Source: Geodermatophilus siccatus (GTDB lineage Bacteria > Actinomycetota > Actinomycetes > Mycobacteriales > Geodermatophilaceae). Taken from it: a stretch of 39,651 nt of DNA. Shown in pieces: positions 38,555-39,651 of this stretch. The stretch covers positions 1-39,651 of the forward strand of contig NZ_FNHE01000020.1 in the NCBI RefSeq assembly GCF_900103785.1, given 5' to 3'. Under the pieces are notes generated by a model that saw only the letters and a list, made by a program, of their open reading frames with translations, did no database searches and was not told where the DNA came from. The position numbers and the translations under genes are program-made. Every line of letters starts with the position of its first letter. Position 1 is the first letter of the stretch.

Positions 38555-39646
38555 TCACTTGTCCAGCACCACGACCGAGCGCAGCACCTCGCCGCGGCGC
38601 AGGTTGTCGAAGGCCTCCTCGACGTCGTCGAGGCCGATGGCCTCGGTGACGAAGTCGTCCAGCGGGAAGCGGCCCTGCCGGTACAGGTCGGCCAGCATCG
38701 GGAAGTCCCGGGAGGGCAGGCAGTCGCCGTACCAGGACGACTTGATCGCCCCGCCCCGGCCGAACACCTCGATCAGCGGCAGGGTGATCTGCATGTCCGG
38801 GGCCGGGACGCCGACCAGCACCACCCGCCCGGCCAGGTCCCGGGCGTAGAAGGCCTGCTCGAACACCGCCGGGTGCCCCACCGCGTCGATCGCCACGTCC
38901 ACCCCGAACCCGCCCGTGGCCGCCCTGATCGCCGCCACCGCGTCGGTGGACCGGGAGTTGACCGTGTGGGTGGCGCCGAACTGCCGCGCCCACGCCAGCT
39001 TCCGGTCGTCCACGTCCACGGCGACGATCGTGGTCGCCCCGGCCAGCCGGGCGCCGGCGATCGCGGCGTCGCCCACGCCGCCGCAGCCGAACACCGCCAC
39101 GGACTCGCCGCGGCGCACGCCGCCGGTGTTGATCGCCGCGCCCACCCCGGCCATCACCCCGCAGCCCAGCAGCCCGGCGGCGGTGGCCGGGGTGGCCGGG
39201 TCCACCTTGGTGCACTGCCCGGAGTGCACCAGCGTCTTCTCGGCGAACGCGCCGATGCCCAGCGCCGCGGACAGCGCGGTGCCGTCGGTGAGGGTCATCT
39301 GCTGGGCGGCGTTGTGGGTGTTGAAGCAGTACTGCAGCTCGCCCCGGGCGCACGCCCGGCACTGCCCGCACACCGCCCGCCAGTTGAGGACCACGAAGTC
39401 CCCGACGGCGACGTTGGTCACGCCCTCCCCGACCGCGGCCACCACCCCGGCGGCCTCGTGGCCGAGCAGGAAGGGGTACTCGTCGGTGATGTTGCCCTCG
39501 CGGTAGTGCAGGTCGGTGGCGCACACCCCGCACGCCTGGACGTCGACCACCGCCTCTCCGGGGCCGGGGTCGGGGACGACGATCGTCTCGACCGTGACCG
39601 GGGCTCCCTTGCTGCGGGCGACGACGCCCCTCACCTCGTAGGCCAT
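38555..39646 (-). CDS. mscR: S-(hydroxymethyl)mycothiol dehydrogenase (mycothiol-dependent formaldehyde dehydrogenase)
   Basis: 363 aa, the family's usual length. It oxidises the formaldehyde-mycothiol adduct with NAD and, in mycobacteria, also reduces S-nitrosomycothiol. It is a zinc-containing medium-chain dehydrogenase: catalytic zinc ligands C42 (GVCATDLH) and H63-E64 (LGHEAAG), structural zinc C93, C96, C99 and C107, and a Rossmann motif [27 protein letters not shown] and the [18 protein letters not shown] region match the mycothiol-dependent branch better than general alcohol dehydrogenases. It is complete, with its ATG five bases from the window edge. Its promoter lies outside. Confidence 0.9.
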   Translation of the reverse strand: MAYEVRGVVARSKGAPVTVETIVVPDPGPGEAVVDVQACGVCATDLHYREGNITDEYPFLLGHEAAGVVAAVGEGVTNVAVGDFVVLNWRAVCGQCRACARGELQYCFNTHNAAQQMTLTDGTALSAALGIGAFAEKTLVHSGQCTKVDPATPATAAGLLGCGVMAGVGAAINTGGVRRGESVAVFGCGGVGDAAIAGARLAGATTIVAVDVDDRKLAWARQFGATHTVNSRSTDAVAAIRAATGGFGVDVAIDAVGHPAVFEQAFYARDLAGRVVLVGVPAPDMQITLPLIEVFGRGGAIKSSWYGDCLPSRDFPMLADLYRQGRFPLDDFVTEAIGLDDVEEAFDNLRRGEVLRSVVVLDK

Positions 39647-39651
39647 GGCGG

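Overview
The window looks like chromosome from a high-GC actinobacterium. The likely family is Geodermatophilaceae (Blastococcus, Geodermatophilus, Modestobacter) or a close relative; that placement is inference. Supporting signs are very high GC with strong third-position bias, many GTG starts, many apparently leaderless genes, a mycothiol-dependent formaldehyde dehydrogenase, a DUF3073 gene, and a purF-purM-DUF3073-valine dehydrogenase order that I recall from other actinobacteria.

Region 1 (1-13956) is accessory. Bases 1-255 are the 3' end of an IS256-family transposase, followed by about 570 bp without a recognisable gene. A 40-bp exact copy of the 3' end of tRNA-Lys lies at 823-862, and the intact tRNA-Lys (13919-13991, minus strand) carries the other copy at 13917-13956. 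The 13.1 kb between them is therefore an integrated genomic island. It holds an IS3-family element with a frameshifted orfA, an intact IS481-family element with a six-base CTAG-type target duplication, an unrecognised 298-aa gene, about 690 bp of structured non-coding DNA with an A-free T/C/G tract, a complete tyrosine integrase, and a complete type I restriction-modification operon (hsdM-hsdS-hsdR). Upstream of hsdM are the 3' remnant of a truncated gene and a decayed IS5-family transposase. No replication or transfer genes are visible, so the island looks like a stripped integrative element that now mainly carries restriction.

Region 2 (13917-24420) is core chromosome: tRNA-Lys, a 32-aa membrane peptide, several lipoproteins, a DUF2231-Rieske fusion, a GtrA-like membrane protein, a WrbA-like flavodoxin, a membrane metallophosphoesterase, a tRNA Glu-Asp-Phe cluster, an acetyltransferase, a GT4-like glycosyltransferase, and a three-gene overlapping unit (unknown protein, AraC-type regulator, VOC protein).

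Region 3 (24581-32451) has a class A penicillin-binding protein, a translationally coupled operon (metallo-beta-lactamase-fold hydrolase, acyl-adenylate ligase, GMC oxidoreductase) that I do not recognise as a described pathway, a lipoprotein divergent from it, and a secreted coiled-coil M23 endopeptidase with MtrA-like repeats upstream.

Region 4 (32914-39646) is housekeeping: branched-chain amino-acid dehydrogenase, SnoaL-like protein, DUF3073, purM and purF, then an MBL-fold hydrolase with a mycothiol-dependent formaldehyde dehydrogenase.

Two features recur through the core. First, -10-like TANNNT hexamers lie six or seven bases before start codons, the signature of leaderless transcripts. 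Second, a four-copy bipartite palindromic repeat of about 50 bp lies, always in the same orientation, directly after the stop codon of a minus-strand gene.
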